Shown: positions 15,002 to 24,272 of the stretch, in pieces | Layout: each line of letters starts with the position of its first letter | How positions within the stretch are numbered: the stretch's first letter is position 1 | Assembly: GCA_903881085.1 (NCBI GenBank) | Contig: CAIRSA010000176.1 | Coordinates: 1-46,061 of the forward strand | DNA from: an uncultured Acidobacteriia bacterium | GTDB taxonomy: Bacteria; Acidobacteriota; Terriglobia; Bryobacterales; Bryobacteraceae | Reading direction: 5' to 3' | DNA: 46,061 bases | Position numbers and translations under genes: made by a program | Notes under the pieces: model-generated | Told to the model about the DNA's origin: nothing | Databases searched by the model: none | The model's input: the letters and a program-made list of their open reading frames with translations, nothing else

Positions 15002-17236
15002 ATGTCGAAGCTCAACACCACCTTCCTGCTACTTGCCATCACCCTAACCGCCAACGCCCAACCCCACAAACAGTGGTCCGACTACGGCGGCGGACCCGAC
15101 TCCTCCCACTACGTCGCCCTCGACCAAATCACCAAATCGAACGTCAACCAACTCCAGATCGCCTGGAACTACCCCACCGTCGACGGCCACGCCTACCTGT
15201 TCAATCCCATCATCGTCGACAACGTAATGTTCGTCCTCGCCAAGAACAGCTCCCTCGTCGCCCTCGACGCAGCAACCGGCAAAGAAATCTGGATCCACGA
15301 AAACCTCCCCGGCCTAACCACCCGCGGCATCGCCTACTGGGAAAGCAAAAACCGTAAAGACCGCCGCCTCATCTTCGCCATCAACGACTACCTCGAAGAA
15401 ATCGACGCCCGCACCGGCAAGTCCATCCTCACCTTTGGCAAGCGCGGACTCGTCGACCTCCGCCAAGGCCTCGGCCGCGATCCCAAATCCATCAACCGCA
15501 TCCAAACCGACACGCCCGGCCGCGTCTTCGAAGATCTCATCCTTATGGGCTCAACCCCCGGCGAAGCCTATCTATCGCCCCCCGGCGACATCCGCGCCTA
15601 CAACATCGTCACCGGCAAACTCGCGTGGACCTTCCACACCATCCCCCGTCCCGGCGAGTTCGGTTACGACACCTGGCCCAAAGACGCCTGGAAATACATC
15701 GGTGGAACCAACACCTGGGGCGAAATCACCGTCGACACCAAGCGGGGCATCGCCTACTTCCCCACCGGCTCGCCGACTTACGATTACTACGGCGCCGACC
15801 GCATTGGTACGAACCTCTTCGGCAACTGTCTCATCGCGCTCGATGCCCGCACCGGCAAGCGCCTTTGGCATTTCCAGATGGTCCACCACGATCTGTGGGA
15901 CTACGACGCCACCGCCGCGCCGCAACTCCTCACCGTCATGCACGACGGCAAGCCCGTCGACGTCGTGGCCGAATCCAGCAAGCAAGGCTTCCTGTATGTC
16001 TTCGATCGCGTAACCGGCAAGCCCCTCTGGCCCATCGAAGAACGTCCAGTGCCCAAGAGCCTGATGCCCGGCGAACAGGCCTGGCCCACACAACCCTTCC
16101 CCACCGCGCCGCCGCCCTTCGCCCGCCAGAAGATGTCGGCTGACGACGTGAACCCCTATCTGCTAACCCCCGAAGAGCGCGCCGCGTGGAAACAACGCAT
16201 CGACAAAATGCGCAACGAAGGACTGTATACGCCGCCCAGCACCAGCGAAACCATCTCGCTCCCCGGCGCGCGCGGTGGCTCAAATTGGGGCAGCGGCGCA
16301 GTCAATCCTTCCAAAGGTCTGCTCTATCTCAACACGCAGGATTGGCCCACCATCTATCAGCTCAGTCTCGAAGATCCGCTGGGCAAACGCACCACAGGCA
16401 CCGGCGCGAAAGCTGTCTATGCGTCGCGTTGCCAGGTTTGCCACGGAGTCAACGGCCTGCGCACCGGCTCCGGCCCACCCCCGCTAGCCGGCATCGGCAA
16501 CAAGGTTCCGCTCAATGGTTTCCTTCGCACAGTCCGCTCTGGCCGCGGCGAGATGCCCGCGTTTGCAGATATCGATGACACCGCCGCCAAGCAACTCTAC
16601 GACTATCTCAACGCCCAGAAACCAGCCGAGCCCGCTGTCGCAAAAACAGAGTCGCCCCGCGGCCCCGTAGTCGCCAACGGAGGTGCCCCAGGAGGCCTCA
16701 TCGCCCGCCCCGGCAACGCCGCCGGTCAATACACCCCGCTCGGCGGCCCTCCGTATCCCGAGGGCAGCCAGACGCCCAAAGTTCGCTACTACACCAATTG
16801 GGGCCTCTATCCCGATCAGCCTTACATCATCGGCCCGCCCTGGTCATCGGTCGTCGCCTACGACCTCAACACCGGCACCATCAAATGGAAAGTCCCTCTA
16901 GGTCAGGATGCGGAAGCAGAAGCCGAAGGAGCCCGCGACACCGGAGCCTTCATGGCCGAACATCACGGCATGATCGTAACTTCGACAGGCTTGATCTTCA
17001 TCGCCGCCAGCGACGGCAAGCTCCGCGCCCTCGATGAGGATTCCGGCAAGGTCCTCTGGACCGCCACACTACCCGCAGGCTCCGAAGGCATCCCCGCGAT
17101 GTATGAAGTGAACGGCCGCCAATACCTGGTAATCCAAGCATCCTCGAATATCACCACCGGCAAAGGCCACCCGTCAGCAGTAGCGCGCCCCAATCTACCA
17201 AAGGGCTACATCGCCTTCGCTCTTCCTGCCAAGTAA
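15002..17236 (+). CDS. PQQ-dependent dehydrogenase with embedded cytochrome c domain
   Basis: This is a 744-residue periplasmic quinoprotein. Signal peptide MSKLNTTFLLLAITLTANAQ precedes a PQQ beta-propeller starting WSDYGGGPDSSHYVALDQIT, with repeated blades such as LVALDAATGKEIW and LIALDARTGKRLWHFQ. A cytochrome c module is inserted in the last third: C477-Q-V-C480-H481, then a PPLAGIGNK segment and GEMPAF with a candidate axial Met. The final blade (ALDEDSGKVLWTATLP) follows, so the haem domain sits within the propeller. It would oxidise an alcohol or sugar and pass electrons through its own haem to the respiratory chain; the substrate is not evident. I start at the ATG at 15002 because upstream codons lie in repeat A2. 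Codons are strikingly C-ending. Confidence 0.9.
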   Translation: MSKLNTTFLLLAITLTANAQPHKQWSDYGGGPDSSHYVALDQITKSNVNQLQIAWNYPTVDGHAYLFNPIIVDNVMFVLAKNSSLVALDAATGKEIWIHENLPGLTTRGIAYWESKNRKDRRLIFAINDYLEEIDARTGKSILTFGKRGLVDLRQGLGRDPKSINRIQTDTPGRVFEDLILMGSTPGEAYLSPPGDIRAYNIVTGKLAWTFHTIPRPGEFGYDTWPKDAWKYIGGTNTWGEITVDTKRGIAYFPTGSPTYDYYGADRIGTNLFGNCLIALDARTGKRLWHFQMVHHDLWDYDATAAPQLLTVMHDGKPVDVVAESSKQGFLYVFDRVTGKPLWPIEERPVPKSLMPGEQAWPTQPFPTAPPPFARQKMSADDVNPYLLTPEERAAWKQRIDKMRNEGLYTPPSTSETISLPGARGGSNWGSGAVNPSKGLLYLNTQDWPTIYQLSLEDPLGKRTTGTGAKAVYASRCQVCHGVNGLRTGSGPPPLAGIGNKVPLNGFLRTVRSGRGEMPAFADIDDTAAKQLYDYLNAQKPAEPAVAKTESPRGPVVANGGAPGGLIARPGNAAGQYTPLGGPPYPEGSQTPKVRYYTNWGLYPDQPYIIGPPWSSVVAYDLNTGTIKWKVPLGQDAEAEAEGARDTGAFMAEHHGMIVTSTGLIFIAASDGKLRALDEDSGKVLWTATLPAGSEGIPAMYEVNGRQYLVIQASSNITTGKGHPSAVARPNLPKGYIAFALPAK

Positions 17237-17259
17237 TTTCCCAAGGGCAAGCAGACTCT

Positions 17260-17329
17260 GCAAACTGGGGACTGACATGAATTTCCGGCGTTTTTTGCCG
17301 GAATTTCGCTGTCTGTCCCCGGTTTTCCC
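17260..17329. repeat. Palindromic repeat family B, copy 2
   Basis: GCAAACTGGGGACTGACA (from 17260) and TGTCTGTCCCCGG form the outer arms around an AATTTCCGGC/GCCGGAATTT inner stem with a T-rich loop. It fills the gap between the convergent dehydrogenase and ABC-F genes and could act as their shared terminator. Confidence 0.85.
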
Positions 17330-17351
17330 TACACGATGCTTCCCAACTCAA

Positions 17352-19154
17352 TCAGACCAATTTCCCCTCCAACTCAGCCCACCGCGCATAAAGCGATTCC
17401 ACCGCCAACTGAGCCACCTGAGACTTCTCATAAGCCTCATGCAACTTAACCGCATCCACCGCCACAACCGGATCATGCATCAAAGCCTGCAATCGTTCCA
17501 GCTCGGTCTCAGCCGATAGAATCGCCGCTTCCATGCCTTCGAACTCCCTCTGTTCCTTGTAAGAAAGCTTCTTCTTAGGCTTAACAACCTCGCGCTCCAC
17601 ATAAGCCGCTTCCTTCACCGCCGCCTTCGAAGCCGCCAAAGCATCCGCCTGCGCCTGCTCCCACTGCGAATAATCGGCAAACTGCTGCGCCCCGCCCAAG
17701 CCATCCAACCCCATCACCGTAGTGGAAACCCGATCCAGCAAATACCGGTCGTGCGTCACCAACACCATCGCCCCGGCAAACTCAAGAAGAGTATCTTCCA
17801 GAACCTCTAGAGTGCTGATGTCGAGGTCGTTAGTAGGCTCGTCCAACAACAGCAAATCCGCCTGCTGCAACATCAGCTGTGCAATGTGCACCCGCGCCCG
17901 CTCGCCGCCCGACAAATTCCCCACCGGCAACTGCAGCGAATCCTCGTCAAACAGAAACCGCCGCGCCCAGCTGTTCACATGGATCGTGCGCTCCTGATAC
18001 ACAACCGAGTCCCCGTCCGGACACAGCGCCTGGCGCAAACTGATCTTCGGATCCAAAAACGTCCGCGCCTGTTCAAAATAAACAGTGCGTAATACATTGG
18101 CCCGCTCAATGGTCCCGCTGGTCGGCTGCAGAGACCCTTCGAACAACCGCAGCAGCGTAGTCTTCCCGCTGCCATTCGCGCCGACAAGACCCAACCGCAT
18201 GCCCGGCCCCAGCACCACGTTCAAGTTTTTGAACAGCTGACGCCCGCCCATCTCGACAGACAGATTCTCCGCCGTCAGCAGTCGCTTCGTCTTCCGGTCC
18301 GTCGCAGTGAAATCGAACGCCGCCGTACTGGTCCGCGTCCGCGCATTCAAGTCCTTCAGATCGCCAATCAACTCCAGCGCCGAATTCGTCCGCGCCCGCG
18401 ACTTCCCCGTTCGCGCCTTCGCCCCGCGCCGCAACCACTCGATCTCGCGCTTCACCACCGTCTGCAGCGCTTCCTGCTGCTTCGCCTGCGCCGTCAGAAA
18501 CGCGTCTTTCTTCTCCAGAAACTCCGAATAGTTGCCCTTCACATAGAACAGACCATCCGGATACGTGCGGTTGATCTCCGCCATATGCGTGACCACGTTT
18601 TCCAGAAAGTACCGATCGTGGCTGATCACCATGCACGCAAACGGCGCGCTCTGCAGCAGCTCTTCCAGCCACCGTATGCCTTCCAGATCCAGGTGGTTCG
18701 TCGGTTCGTCCAACAGCAGCACGTCCGGCGTCTTCACCAGCTCCGCCGCAATCGCCAAGCGCTTCTTCCAGCCGCCTGAAAGCGACTGCGCCTCGACCTC
18801 GGCATCGATGAAACCCGTCCGCCCCAGCGTCAGATGCAACCGTGTGTCGCGTTCATCTTCCGGAATCGGAGAATCCGCGATGGCCTGCTCCAGCACCTCG
18901 CGAATCGAAAGCCCTGGCGTGAAGGTCGATTCCTGCGGCACGTGCGCCAGCCGCGTCAGCTTGCGCAACGAGCACACGCCGTCATCGGCTGTCTCCTTGC
19001 CGGCCAGAATCTGCATCAGCGTCGACTTCCCGCTGCCGTTCGGCCCAATCAACCCCAGCCGGTCCCCATCCGAGAGACCAAACGAAATATTTTCAAAAAG
19101 TAGCCGCGCCCCAAAGGACTTGCTGATACTGCTTGCGTTAAAGAGAACACCCAT
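17352..19154 (-). CDS. uup: ABC-F family ATPase (Uup-like)
   Basis: This is a 600-residue soluble protein with two ABC ATPase domains and no membrane segment. Domain 1 has GPNGSGKST and the signature LSGGWKKR; domain 2 has GANGSGKTT and LSGGERAR. Both have LLLLDEPTN(H/D)LD Walker B motifs. The charged linker (EFLEKKDAFLTAQAKQQEAL) and a C-terminal coiled-coil (EGMEAAILSAETELERLQ) match Uup rather than EttA. ABC-F proteins act on ribosomes or, for Uup, on branched DNA intermediates and ribosome function. GAGGGAGT precedes the ATG at 19154. The two flanking gaps hold family B repeats. Assignment to Uup over other ABC-F types rests on the C-terminal extension. Confidence 0.88.
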   Translation of the reverse strand: MGVLFNASSISKSFGARLLFENISFGLSDGDRLGLIGPNGSGKSTLMQILAGKETADDGVCSLRKLTRLAHVPQESTFTPGLSIREVLEQAIADSPIPEDERDTRLHLTLGRTGFIDAEVEAQSLSGGWKKRLAIAAELVKTPDVLLLDEPTNHLDLEGIRWLEELLQSAPFACMVISHDRYFLENVVTHMAEINRTYPDGLFYVKGNYSEFLEKKDAFLTAQAKQQEALQTVVKREIEWLRRGAKARTGKSRARTNSALELIGDLKDLNARTRTSTAAFDFTATDRKTKRLLTAENLSVEMGGRQLFKNLNVVLGPGMRLGLVGANGSGKTTLLRLFEGSLQPTSGTIERANVLRTVYFEQARTFLDPKISLRQALCPDGDSVVYQERTIHVNSWARRFLFDEDSLQLPVGNLSGGERARVHIAQLMLQQADLLLLDEPTNDLDISTLEVLEDTLLEFAGAMVLVTHDRYLLDRVSTTVMGLDGLGGAQQFADYSQWEQAQADALAASKAAVKEAAYVEREVVKPKKKLSYKEQREFEGMEAAILSAETELERLQALMHDPVVAVDAVKLHEAYEKSQVAQLAVESLYARWAELEGKLV

Positions 19155-19185
19155 GTACTCCCTCTAAGGTACCGTACTCGCCACA

Positions 19186-19266
19186 TGCGACGCGTCGCAA
19201 ACCGGCGGACTGACACCAATTTCCAGCGTTTTCTAGCTGGAATTTGGCTGTCTGTCCCCGGTTTGC
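19186..19266. repeat. Palindromic repeat family B, copy 3, with GCGACGCGTCGC lead
   Basis: TGCGACGCGTCGCA (19186-19199) is a perfect palindrome running into GCAAACCGG-GGACTGACA. Family A also has GACGCGTCGCA just before its core, so the two families share this lead. The inner stem is AATTTCCAGC/GCTGGAATTT. Compared with copy 2, G to A and C to T changes on opposite arms preserve pairing. Confidence 0.85.
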
Positions 19267-19314
19267 CCTAAACGGCAATCCCCGAACAACTAACCAACCA
19301 GCTCCCTTCCCCAT

Positions 19315-19343
19315 TGACCCACGCGTTTACATAGGTTAAAATT
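19315..19343 (+). promoter_or_regulatory. Sigma70-like promoter for TonB receptor
   Basis: TTGACC (19315-19320), a 17-bp spacer and TAAAAT (19338-19343) make a good vegetative promoter. It lies 55 bp before the receptor start, and AGAGG precedes that ATG by 8 nt. Confidence 0.7.
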
Positions 19344-19398
19344 CAGGCAAATAACTCTTTAAGTAATTTCCGGTCATAAGCATTCTAGAGGTATCTAA

Positions 19399-22300
19399 AT
19401 GAACATCCGATTTTGTCTACTAATCGCATTTCTGTTATCCTCCGCCTTCGGCCAAAGCATTGTCGGCCGCATCTCAGGCACTGTTACTGACTCCTCGCGC
19501 TCCGTCATCGCCAACGCGGTAATCAACATCACCGACGAAGAAACGAAACTGACGCGCACCCTCAAAACCGATTCCAACGGCTTCTACGTTGCCACTGCGT
19601 TGCCGGTCGGTAACTACACCGTAGCTGTCGAACATGCAGGCTTTAAGAAAGCCGCGCGGTCAGGCAACAACCTTGCCGCCGATGGCCGTGTCACCGTCGA
19701 TTTCGCCCTGCAGATCGGCGACGTCACCGCCAGCGTCGAAGTGATCGAAGCCGCCGGCGAACAGGTCAATACCGTCTCCGGCGAAGTCTCGCGTGTCATC
19801 GATAGCCAACAGGTACAAAGCATGGCCCTCAACGGCCGCAATTACATGCAATTGGTATCGCTGATTCCTGGCGCCGCTTTGCTCGACGAAGATCAACTCG
19901 CCCTCACTACCAGTCTCAGCATCACCGCCCAGTCAGTCAATGGCAACCGCGGCAACACCAACTACCTCAGCATCGACGGTGGTTCGAATATGGACTCCGG
20001 CTCAAACGGCAGCCAGGTCAACAACGTCGGTATCGATTTCATCCGCGAAGTCAATATCAAGTCCTCCAACTTCTCTGCCGAATTCGGCCGCAACTCCGGT
20101 TCCTCCATCAACGTTGTTACCAAGGGCGGTGGCGACCAGTTCCATGGCGGCGCCTTCGAATTCCTGCGCAACGAAATCCTCGACGCAAAAAATTATTTCG
20201 CGCCCATCAAGGGTGCTCTCCGCTACAACAACTTTGGCTGGAACCTCGGCGGCCCCATCAAACGCGGCAAGCTCTTTTTCTTCGCTGGCCAGGAATACAA
20301 GCGCATTCGCAAGCTTACCGATCCTGTCCGCCGCACCGTTCCCACCAACGCCGAACTCGCCGGCGACTTCAGCAAGCGCAGCGGTAATCTCTACTATCCC
20401 GGCACCACCCAACCAGTGCCCAATCGCAACATCTCTGCCCTGATCGTGCCCGACGGCAAAGCCGTTGCCAACGCCTACAACAATATGAAATCCATTGCTG
20501 CGCTGTATACCGATACGACAACGGGCAACAACATCACCCACCAGGTGAGCAACCCGTTTAACTGGCGGCAGGAAATCATTCGCGCCGATTACAAGGTCAG
20601 CGACAGCAATAATGTCTACTTCCGTTATCTGCACGACAACTACGATTTGATCGAGCCCTACGGCACCTTCTTTAGCTCCAACCTTCCCATGACCCCCTAC
20701 CAAACGCAATCGCCCCGGCTATGGCTACCAGATCAGCAATACCTGGATGCCGCGCGGCAATATGGTAAATGAAGCCAAGATCAACGCCAGTTGGAACGGC
20801 CAGCGTATCCCCATGGTGGGCGACGATTGGACCCGCTCCAAATACGGTTTTGTCTTCCCGCAGGTCTTCAAGAATGGCAGCGGTTGGTACAAAGCCGACG
20901 GCATGCCCAATATCGACGTGAACGGCTTCTCCAACCTTCGCGGACCCAACGCCGCGCTGATGTCCCCTACCACGGATATTCAGCTCATGGACAGCCTGAC
21001 TTACATTTGGGGAAAGCACACTTCCAAGGTTGGCCTCACTTATATCCGTAACCGCAAGGACCAGAATGTACGCTCGGAATATGACGGTTACATCAATTAC
21101 TCCGCCGATAGCGGCAACCGTAATAACTCGGGTAACTCCGTGGCCGACGCACTCATGGGTAATTTCCGCACCTACCGCGAAGCCTCCGCCGATCCCATCG
21201 GCTTCTTTCGCTTCAGTTCCTGGGAAGGCTTCGTCACCGATAGCTGGAAGCTGACACGCAAACTAAGTATCGAGCTTGGCCTGCGCTGGCAGCACAATCG
21301 TCCCACTTACACCCAGGCTAACAACATCACTAACTTCATCCCCTCTGCTTACGATCCGAAAAGGGCGGTCAGTGTCACTAACGCCGGCATCATCGTTCCC
21401 AACTCCGGCAATCAATTTAACGGTCTGGTGCGCGCTGGCGACGGCGTCCCGGAAAGCGAAATGGGCCGCATGGTTGGCCTCGACGCCGCTGCCCTCAAGC
21501 TGATTCCAGCCGGCGCGGAGCGCGGGTTCTACGATCCGCAACTGCTCTTCGCTCCCCGCTTCAGCTTTGCCTGGGCCCCGTTCCGCAATAACAAAACCGC
21601 CATGCGCGGCGGCTTTGGCATGTTCTACGATAAGCCGGAAGGCAACATCATCTTCCCCATGTTGAACTACGCGCCGTGGCTGCAGAGCGTCAGTTACGAC
21701 AGCGGCAACATCAGCAATCCGAGTGGTGGAACCGCCTCGGCTCTCTCCCCCCTCGGCAGCATTGACGCCATCGACCCCAACCTCCGCACTCCGTATACGA
21801 TGAGCTGGAGTTATGGCATTCAACAGGAATTGCCCAAGGGCATATTCTTCGAAACCAGTTATGTCGCCAACGTCGGCCGCCACCTGATCCGTCAGCCCGA
21901 TATCAACCAGATACCGTTCTCCACCCTGGTGCAGTTACGCACTATCCCCACCGCCCAGCGTCCGGCGGACAATGCCGTGCGTCCATACCTGGGTTATTCC
22001 AATATCCGCCAGCGCTTGAGCGACTCCACATCTAACTACCATTCGCTCCAAACCTACGCCGCCCGGCGCAAAGGCCGCTTGATGCTCACCACCAGCTACA
22101 CCTTTTCCAAGGTGCTGACTGATTCCAGCGGCAACGGCGATAACCCTGAAAATCCCTACAACAGGCACTACAACTACGGTCCCGCCAGCTTCGATCGTAA
22201 CCACATTCTGGTGATCACCTACACTTACCAGATCCCCATGAAGCGGTTCAAAAACGAAGTGCTCAAGCGGTCGCTGATGGGTTGGGAATTCAGCGGGATT

Positions 22301-22711
22301 ACCCGCAATCAGACTGGTGCTCCGTTTACCATTAGCGCCAATACGTCAATCGGTGGCCGCCGTGCCGATTATCTGGGTGGCGATGTCCTCTTGCCTGCGG
22401 ATCAGAGAGGCGCGAATGCATGGTTCAATCCGGCCGCCTTTGGTCCGGCCCCGAACGAACGGCTGGGCAACGAAGGTGTCGGCATCGCCCGCGGCCCGGG
22501 CCTCTACCTGTGGGACTTCTCCCTCCGCAAATGGATTAGCATCACCAAGGATGGCCGCCACAAACTGCAGTTCCAGGCTGACGGCTTCAACATCATGAAC
22601 CACGTGAATCTTCGCGGCCCGAATACGAATCGCAGTGACGTGAACTTCAGCACGATCTCCTCTTCGGGACCTTCGAGGAATATTCAGTTCGCGCTGAAGT
22701 ATAACTTCTAA
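19399..22711 (+). pseudogene. Oar-like TonB-dependent receptor broken by a +1 frameshift
   Basis: The signal peptide (MNIRFCLLIAFLLSSAFGQ), carboxypeptidase-regulatory domain (IVGRISGTVTDSSRSVIANA) and plug lie in one frame up to a stop at 20770-20772. The barrel continues in another frame to 22711 and ends SRNIQFALKYNF. The frames join near 20701-20712: removing one T at about 20710 gives PYQTQ followed by RPGYGYQISNTW, which is the smooth family sequence. The span of 3313 nt is 3 x 1104 + 1, as expected for one extra base, and the repaired protein would be 1103 residues. It could be a real inactivating mutation, a phase-variable site or a sequencing error; no long homopolymer is present (only a run of four C). 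Promoter and ribosome-binding site look intact. Confidence 0.88.
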
Positions 22712-22716
22712 TCAAA

Positions 22717-23145
22717 TCAAGCCCGGGGACGGACAGCAGTCTGTCCCCGGGAACTTACCGCCGTCGCCTCCACCCCATACGACCAAAGCGAGGTAAAAGC
22801 CGAACGAAAGTGCCACAGCAAAATCGCATGAATCAACGCGATAGGAATCCACGGTCCCGCCTCCTTTGCCAGCAGGATGTCAAAAAGGATGATGATGACC
22901 ATCGGCGGAGAAAGCAACGCCAACCCCAACGGTGAAGTACGCCGGAACCAAAGCGCCACACCACCAAGGAAATAACACCCACCCAGCAGCGGCACCATAA
23001 ATTTGGTGGCCTCAATCGCCACCCAGAATGCCTCCGCCGCAGGTTCCGAGTGACGTGGAGGCGGCGGGCCAAAGATGATTGCTGTCCAGAACGCCGCGTA
23101 GATCATACGCAGCACGGTAAGGCTAACTTGTATCCCGCGATTCAT
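22717..23145 (-). CDS. Small membrane protein of unknown family
   Basis: This is a 142-residue protein with about four hydrophobic segments: VLRMIYAAFWTAIIFG, FMVPLLGGCYFLGGVALWF, GLALLSPPMVIIILFDILL and WIPIALIHAILLWHF. The start at 23145 (MNRGIQVSLTVLRM) is preferred over a longer frame whose extra N-terminus reads back into the next gene. A TAGACT box lies 8 nt upstream. The last residues (SSRGQTAVRPRA) are encoded by the hairpin element, so the natural C-terminus may have been extended by repeat sequence. It lies 40 bp downstream of two GspG-like genes and may be cotranscribed with them. Confidence 0.6.
   Translation of the reverse strand: MNRGIQVSLTVLRMIYAAFWTAIIFGPPPPRHSEPAAEAFWVAIEATKFMVPLLGGCYFLGGVALWFRRTSPLGLALLSPPMVIIILFDILLAKEAGPWIPIALIHAILLWHFRSAFTSLWSYGVEATAVSSRGQTAVRPRA
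22722..22751. terminator. Strong hairpin after the TonB pseudogene (family C relative)
   Basis: CCCGGGGACGGAC (22722-22734) pairs with GTCTGTCCCCGGG (22739-22751) around a short loop, with one G.T pair. The GGGGAC-x-GAC core is the same as in the A and B repeats, without the inner stem. It follows the TonB stop by 10 bp and overlaps the last codons of the convergent membrane gene (22717-23145), so it may end rightward transcription. No T-run follows. Confidence 0.6.
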
Positions 23146-23185
23146 ATCATGCGAGTCTAGCACCAAAACCTTTGTCACTACTCCC

Positions 23186-23536
23186 CTACCTGCCCCCATC
23201 CGAATCCACCAAACTCCCAGCCAACCAAGGTCGCCCATCCACCACTCGATACCGATACGCCCGCCCCGCCGAATCCCCCGGCAACCCGCCACGCAAGTAC
23301 GGCCCGCGCCACCCCACAACCCCAGGATTCACAAACAAAGCACTCAACCCTTGCTCCTCCTTCGGATAGGCGCCAATGTCCTCGCGATAAGAATTAAGCG
23401 CCGTCAGAAAAGCAGTGATCTGTCCCATCTCTTGACGCATTTTGGGAGGTCTCTTAGGTGGCGGATCCCACGAGACAGAGTAAACTACCAAAATTAAAAC
23501 TCCTAACGACAGTAAGCCAAACACGGTTTTGCTCAT
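23186..23536 (-). CDS. GspG-like protein without prepilin motif, second of pair
   Basis: This is a 116-residue protein. The N-terminal hydrophobic helix (VFGLLSLGVLILVVYSV) is followed by the C-terminal fold of type II secretion GspG: ALNSYREDIGAYPKEEQGLSAL then GWRGPYL and YRYRVVDGRP. The usual DPWG is replaced by DSAG, and no type III signal (G-F-T-L-I-E) is present, so prepilin peptidase processing is unlikely. It overlaps the preceding paralogue by ATGA, so the two are coupled. It might be a membrane-tethered minor pseudopilin-like subunit or a degenerate copy. No other secretion gene is in the window. Confidence 0.7.
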   Translation of the reverse strand: MSKTVFGLLSLGVLILVVYSVSWDPPPKRPPKMRQEMGQITAFLTALNSYREDIGAYPKEEQGLSALFVNPGVVGWRGPYLRGGLPGDSAGRAYRYRVVDGRPWLAGSLVDSDGGR

Positions 23537-23928
23537 TGGCGAAGCGATGCCCCCGCAAACCCATCGCTAGCAATGTCCGTCCCACTCCCCAGAGAAACAA
23601 TCCGCGGCCGCCCATCTACCAACGAGTAGGTATACCGCTCACCCCAGGGGTCCGTCGGCACCATCTTCAATATATACGGCCCATTCCATCCATCAACTCC
23701 AGGATCGGACCACAAAGCCTCCAATCCCTGAACCTCGCTCGGATAGGTACCCGTATCTCCCTGGAACGCATTCAACGAAACTTGGAAGGAATGAATCTGT
23801 GCCATCGCGGCTGCCTTACGAGCGGAGCCATTTTCGAAACGCCAAGAACGGACGCCGAAAAGGGCCACAATCAGCAGAGCCGCGAGCAACCAGAGAACAT
23901 GTTTTGCAAACAGCCTCACAGCATCCAT
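23533..23928 (-). CDS. GspG-like protein without prepilin motif, first of pair
   Basis: This is a 131-residue paralogue of the next gene and closer to true GspG: LNAFQGDTGTYPSEVQGLEAL, GWNGPYILKMVPTDPWG, then YTYSLVDGRPRIVSLGSGTD, which resembles the calcium-binding C-terminal loop. The N-terminus has a plain membrane anchor (HVLWLLAALLIVALFGV) after ten mostly polar residues, not the GFTLIE cleavage site. It starts at ATG 23928 and its last codon overlaps the next gene. It probably sits in the inner membrane with its globular domain outside. Confidence 0.75.
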   Translation of the reverse strand: MDAVRLFAKHVLWLLAALLIVALFGVRSWRFENGSARKAAAMAQIHSFQVSLNAFQGDTGTYPSEVQGLEALWSDPGVDGWNGPYILKMVPTDPWGERYTYSLVDGRPRIVSLGSGTDIASDGFAGASLRQ

Positions 23929-24226
23929 GACGCATATGCGCCGTCGAAAAGTCGAGTAACTAAGGAAGAGCCCATTCTTCGTTCGCCCTCCGATCCGCCA
24001 AAGTCAGAGCCAAACTGGAAATCGCCATCCCCAGTTTCCCCCACGAGATACCGACAGCAATGCGAGTCACCCGGCATGTGACGAGCACGTTGTATGCAAC
24101 CGCTGCTAAATGTTAGAGATAGCTTTTCCAGATGCGCTCAACTGCTCCTTCTCGGGTTTAAAGGTCAAATCTATTTGCAAACTCCTACCCCGCTCGCCTT
24201 GAGAGTTGAAAAAGTCTATTCTCCCA

Positions 24227-24255
24227 TTGACACCACACAGGGAAGAGCATATAAG
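24227..24255 (+). promoter_or_regulatory. Consensus-like sigma70 promoter
   Basis: TTGACA (24227-24232), exactly 17 bp, then TATAAG (24250-24255), followed after 5 bp by CAGGAG and the start at 24273. This is the best -35/-10 pair in the window. The rest of 23929-24226 holds no gene I can support. Confidence 0.8.
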
Positions 24256-24272
24256 TTAAACAGGAGATGCAA

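Noticed and set aside
20747..22711. Second TonB half as an independent gene starting at ATG 20747
   Set aside because: It lacks signal peptide and plug, and continues the upstream frame exactly after removal of one base.
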